DNA from: Polytrichum commune
Lineage: Eukaryota; Streptophyta; Polytrichopsida; Polytrichales; Polytrichaceae
Direction of reading: 5' to 3'
Length of the DNA stretch: 64,000 nucleotides
Assembly (NCBI GenBank): GCA_950295325.1
Contig: OX485809.1
Location: forward strand, 30,022,144 to 30,086,143
Under the pieces are notes generated by a model. That model saw only the letters and a list, made by a program, of their open reading frames with translations. It was not told where the DNA came from and made no database searches. Each line of letters starts with the position of its first letter. Position 1 is the stretch's first letter. Shown here piece after piece: positions 59,641-64,000 of this stretch. Made by a program: the position numbers and the translations under genes.

Positions 59641-60542
59641 CAGTCTAACCTTAATAATGTCACCCTTGTTAATAGAACACCTTGATATTGTCACCTAAAA
59701 GTTTGAAACCGATTTTCATAGTGTAAAACTCCCTCGTTATTATCCCTATCACCCTTGGTAATGTCACTATTTTTTTCCAAAATCCGTAGTGTAAATGTGA
59801 TAATACCAAGTATGGATGGATTGTATGTGATGGTTGGATGGACAGATTGTACCAATGGGCAATCTCATCGCCGCATTGAATTTGGGTTTGGATGTCGAAG
59901 GCAAGCATGTAGAAAAGCTTTGTCCTTTGGAGTACATAAACATGGAAGGTGAAGATGATTTTGAGGTGGAATATTCTACCAAGGAGCTTGTGCAATTAGT
60001 GCAAGATGGCGAACAAGTTCTTGATTCCATGGAAGTAGACCCATTGATTGTTGATAGCAGTGATGATGAGTCTAAAGTAGTGAAGCTAAGCGATGCACAA
60101 AAACATGCTAAAGATGTTTTGAATTTTATGGCTAGCCAAGGTTCTCAGATTTTCAACACTCTGGAGTTGTTAGGAATGGAAAAAATCCATGACAAACTCA
60201 TTAGAATTGGTGTTGCACATTTAACATCAACAAAACAATGTGACATTAGAAGCTTCTTTGTCTCTAGTGAGAGGTCTTTACATGATCTCAATGACACATT
60301 ATGATGTGCTCTTGTTGTTATTCACAATTTTGAATTAGATTTTACATTCAAAAACATTGAAGTCTCGTATTTGTTATTTTCTTTTTTACATTGTAATTTT
60401 ATCTAGATTTTCTACCTTTTTTTTTTGATAATATCACATTATGCACAAATCTTCAAAATGTGACATTATCAAATATGTCACACCTTGTTTATATCACTCT
60501 TTTTGGTGAAACGGATGGTGTGACATTATCAAGGTTAGATTG
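59641..60542 (+). mobile_element. Pogo/Tigger-like element with residual transposase
   Basis: TIRs CAGTCTAACCTTAATAATGT (left) and CAATCTAACCTTGATAATGT (right, opposite strand) are flanked by TA at 59639-59640 and 60543-60544. This is the signature of pogo-type elements. Copies of AATGTCAC recur near both ends. The interior holds the C-terminal part of a transposase, so the copy is an internal deletion derivative of 902 bp. Confidence 0.85.
59855..60304 (+). pseudogene. Tigger/CENP-B-like transposase, C-terminal remnant
   Basis: An open frame of 149 codons from the first ATG (the frame is open from 59834). It includes an acidic SSDDESKVVKLSDAQKHAKD followed by helices (VLNFMASQG, LELLGMEKIHDKLIRIGV). 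It ends with CDIRSFFVSSERSL, reminiscent of the terminal TLDSFF motif of Tigger transposases. The CENP-B/HTH DNA-binding and DDE catalytic parts are missing. The frame has no stop, so the deletion may be recent, or the peptide may persist by chance. Confidence 0.6.
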
Positions 60543-60544
60543 TA

Positions 60545-62337
60545 CGTCTGTCATATCAGTCAGATTGGGTTAGTCATTGTCTTTCCTACAAGTGTCTATC
60601 CTTGATGAATATTTACAATTTTATTTGGATTAGGACACATGTCTAGATGTCTCCTCATCGTACATAATATAGTTTCTCACATGAGCTCCTAGAACATGAA
60701 AATTCGATTTAGTGTGGTCCACTATTCTTCGTCGACACACATTGATTGTCTTGCAATCATAGGGTGACAACCAGCAAGGGTGTCACATGTCACTTGGTGA
60801 CAAGTCATGAAAACCACCCTAATTAACATGGCACTTCAAATTGAATGCCTTTATTAGTTAGGTTTTTAGTATAGCTTCAAGTCCCTTCCAACCACATGAC
60901 ATTTAACTCAAAGATTGATGACAATATCAATGAAGGTAGAGCCTGAGAGGAACAAGGTTGAGAATAAATGAATGGAACTAAACTTGCTTGGCATGGAGTG
61001 ACATAATTCTTAACTACCTTGGAGGCTAAAGCCATGGTTTAGGAGTTTCTCTCATGAGGGTTTGAGAACTAAGGATGTGAAGGTGAGATCACGGACCTCA
61101 CATTTCAGTGCTAGGATCCATTCTTATCTAGAAATACTTTATATCATACAATATATGGTGATTTTTTTACAAGAGTAGTGACATGTCATTCCTACATGTC
61201 CATGTCAATTAAATAATGATAATTTGTTGTCTTTCATGTGAAGGGTAGAGTTATAAAGTTGCCCTTCAAATGATTGGGCAAGTTGTAAAATCTTGGATTT
61301 TGTTGGTTTTCTTTTTTCCTTTTTTTTAGATCTCGTGACAAGTGCAAATTCCAATTCATGATGTAGTCAAAGAGAAGTTTAGGTTGTTTAGACATGACAA
61401 AGGAGCATGGATAAAAGCATGACTCTATCTAATGTACACAATATTAGTGATGATGGCGCTCATCAAATCCAATTAAGAGGATTGCAAATTTTACACAATC
61501 CTCCTAAAATTAAAATCATTATTCAAAAAAATGTATAGATAAGGAATACTTGTACAATCGAAGAAGCAATGTCTTTATGAGATAAAATGACTACTCATAA
61601 GTAAAGGATCCTCCATTTCATCACTTTTAATTGCTAGAATGTGATTTGGAGTGTCACATGGGATTACTAAGAAGTTGCAACCATGGACATAAACACGTGA
61701 CAAAAAAAGGAAGGTTTGGAATATATTTAGTTTGCAATGGGACAGAAAGCCCTCTACAATATATATGCATTGGGCCAAGGCTAGGCACCACCCTCCTTGA
61801 GTTGGGCTTCCACCAACATCACCCAATGTGAAAATGCAGGCAATTATATTATATATATCACAATTATTCATTTTTAGACAAATTGACTCTGAAAATAGCA
61901 AGAAGAACATGCAAAGAGAGGTCCATTGAGAACAAATACACCACAGATCTATGAGAGTCATGGTCTAACTTGACCCCCTTTATCTTGGTAATGTTGGTGG
62001 GACCCAACTTAAAGAGGCGGGTGTCTAACTCCATAGACATCATAAGTCACCATGAGGACATGAGGACAAACTTACCGTGACCAATGTTGAGTAGATGACA
62101 AGTAATAAAATGCTCAATGATGAATAATGATTTTACTTTGTAAAAGTCTGAGACTTTGGACTATTGAGTTGCAATGATATTATTTAAGACTTTTGGATTC
62201 ATGTATGCAGCTCCAACCCACATCAACCATCCCAGCATCCAGCTCCTAAATACACAGTGGGTACATGCAATGTGTGGAAGTTGCCTCCTGGCCAGGTTAT
62301 TTAATACTGTCAGTGCAGCGCTCATACATGCTGCCCT
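60545..62337. other. Gene-free stretch
   Basis: AT-rich, with no recognisable gene. A 128-codon minus frame (61961-61575) shows no domain. Confidence 0.4.
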
Positions 62338-62484
62338 GATCACACCAAAATTTCCGTCCAGTTCCAACCATGAAATTGTTGGGTGTTATGTTGAGAAATA
62401 GATGATGGCCCACCATTTTTCACACTATTACAGGCGGGATTGCCAACGGATGGTGTCATAACTGGTCAGTGTGATTAGCCCCAC
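62338..62484. repeat. Dispersed repeat copy B (partner 28850-28996)
   Basis: Shares ATCACACCAAAATTTCCGTC, GTTCCAACCATGA, TTTTTCACACTATTACAG and AACGGATG with 28850-28996. Confidence 0.7.
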
Positions 62485-64000
62485 AAGGCATGACATGGAA
62501 AACAACTGGGTGGATGTCAAGGACCATGTCGCTGAGGCCAAGAACCATATCACTGAGGCCAACGACCACAATGTTGTGGCCAACAACTATGGTGCCATGC
62601 ATGATATACGTTGTGTTCATTATCTATCTATCTATCTATTTATATATTGATGGATAAAGACCATAGTTTTTCATGTTGTGGGCAGGTGTGCAAGATAGAC
62701 GAAGACTATACCCAAGAGCACAAAATGATGGATGTTAAAGATAAAAAAACCCAAAGACCATATCATCATGGCCAAAGACTGTAATATTATGGCTTAAGAC
62801 CAAAAAGCCATGGCCAACAACCATGAAGTCTTGGGCAAATACCACAATGTCATAGCCTCAAGTCAAGTGAGCAATTACCAAAAAATCTTGGGACTTACTT
62901 ATTTTGCGCTCATTTACATGTTCCTAACAATTTGATGGTCCTTGGTGGCCTTCATGACAAGATGAGATGAAATAGGTTGATACTAAAGACCAAACAACCC
63001 AAGACTGTAATGCCATGGTCAACAACCATAATGTGTGGCCATAGACCATTGTGATTATTAGCCACATGGTCTTTGGCATCCACCAAAATTCATACAGTTT
63101 TGAAAAACATAGTATGAAAACCTAAGGGTTTTTGGATGATCAAAGGCCAAGTATTTTCATATTAAGGTATGCAAGTCTTATTCAATAATTTATCTTAATT
63201 GGACAATTATATTTGATTGGTTTGTGGTAAGATTACATCTAAGAATGGGCACCCTACGAGACAAGTATTTAAACAATATTTGAATATGTGCTCATGATTT
63301 ATCAGTTGCTCTAGATTCAATAGCCAACAAAATATAAGTGTGAGTGTGCGTGTGTGCGCGTGTGTGTGTGTGTGGGGGGGGGGGGATCTAGGTGTTCATA
63401 TGACATATAAGCACACATTGACAATATGGTTATCAATTTTTTGGTCTTTGGCATGCACCAATTTCCATTATTGGCTATGAAATATAATTTGGAGGATGCC
63501 AAGAACCATGTGGCCAACAACCAAAATGCCATGCATAGCATATTCAATGCTATCATGAAAATAATGTAATATTGTGGATGCCAAAGAGCACAAACCAAAG
63601 ACCATATTGCCATGGTCACATACAATATTGTTGTGGTCACAAGAGCAAGAGCCACAACCAACAACCACGAAGCCGTGGCCAAAAATCGAGTGAACAATTA
63701 CCCAAAAATAGATGTGGCACTTGTTTATGTTGTGCTCATTTATATGTTCGTGGCAATATGGTGGTCCTTGGCCATCTTCATGACAAGATGAGATGAAATT
63801 AGTGGATACCAAAGACCAAAAAACTTACAAACATGATGCCGTGGACAACAACCACAATGTCATGCCCAAAGACTATTGTGATTGTTGGCCATGGCAATGT
63901 GGTCTTTGACTTTGGCCACATCTTCCTTGACATCCACCAAATTGTATTCCATAGGCTTGTTTACACTAGTGCTAGTGACCATAATCACTGCTTTCCAAAT
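62485..64000. repeat. Degenerate CCATGGCCAA-type repeat field, duplicated at ~822 bp
   Basis: Short phrases such as CCAAAGACCATAATGCCATG, GCCAACAACCACAATG and their variants recur dozens of times, forming a degenerate ~30-bp repeat. Superimposed is a larger tandem duplication: ~62870-63080 matches ~63692-63910, sharing CAATTACC, GTGCTCATTTAYATGTTC, TGGTGGTCCTTGG and CTTCATGACAAGATGAGATG. The field runs off the window. Simple tracts include (TCTA)n at ~62622-62639 and a (GT)n/poly-G run at 63346-63385. Apparent ORFs rich in His, Asn and Cys come from the repeat. Confidence 0.7.

Noticed and set aside
62485..64000. CRISPR-like spaced repeats
   Set aside because: Units are degenerate, spacing is irregular and the context is eukaryotic. 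It is an ordinary degenerate tandem repeat.

Overview
The window looks like plant nuclear DNA: AT-rich, with widely spaced genes, GT-AG introns and many decayed transposons. The two genes that read cleanly belong to families conserved across land plants. Several decayed mobile ORFs (a SWIM-containing transposase, a ParB-like plus methyltransferase protein, a coiled-coil ORF) remind me of repeats in fern, lycophyte or bryophyte genomes. That lineage guess is inference only; the sequence alone does not settle the species.

Genic island, about 8.8-22.1 kb, all on the minus strand except one relic. At 15485-21069 lies an eight-exon gene for an RLP4-like receptor protein: malectin-like ectodomain, short LRR stretch, one membrane span and a short tail with no kinase. 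Its exons join in frame to 686 codons, or 628 from an internal ATG in a strong start context. Downstream at 8829-13960 is a five-exon gene for a secreted DUF7705/Expp1-like protein. This gene has two intact, paralogous last exons (9601-9726 and 8829-8993), either of which joins exon 4 in frame. Its first intron has grown by tandem duplication of an exon-intron-exon unit. At 22018-22134 (+) is an orphan first-exon fragment of a class III peroxidase.

Mobile and repetitive DNA fills the rest. 0-8.6 kb: dispersed repeats, a 2.07-kb TA-flanked TIR element and an inverted-repeat element. 23-33 kb: a pogo/Tigger-type deletion derivative, a decayed coiled-coil TE ORF and a decayed MULE-like transposase with a SWIM zinc finger. 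36.3-39.9 kb: a degenerate, intron-containing plus-strand gene joining a ParB-like N-terminal motif to a beta-class amino-methyltransferase-like C-terminus. This is the most unusual content of the window. 42-47.1 kb: a dead Ty3/gypsy element interrupted by a probable solo LTR that carries a 59-bp minisatellite. 49.4-55.4 kb: a nearly perfect foldback MITE, two further TIR MITEs and the deleted sibling of the 2.07-kb element. 58.8-60.5 kb: an 83-bp hairpin and a pogo/Tigger element with a readable transposase C-terminus. 62.4-64 kb: a degenerate short-unit repeat field within an approximately 822-bp tandem duplication.

Exon boundaries were read by eye from splice signals and reading-frame continuity. 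No database or alignment was run. Family names come from recognised motifs, and the degree of certainty is stated for each.
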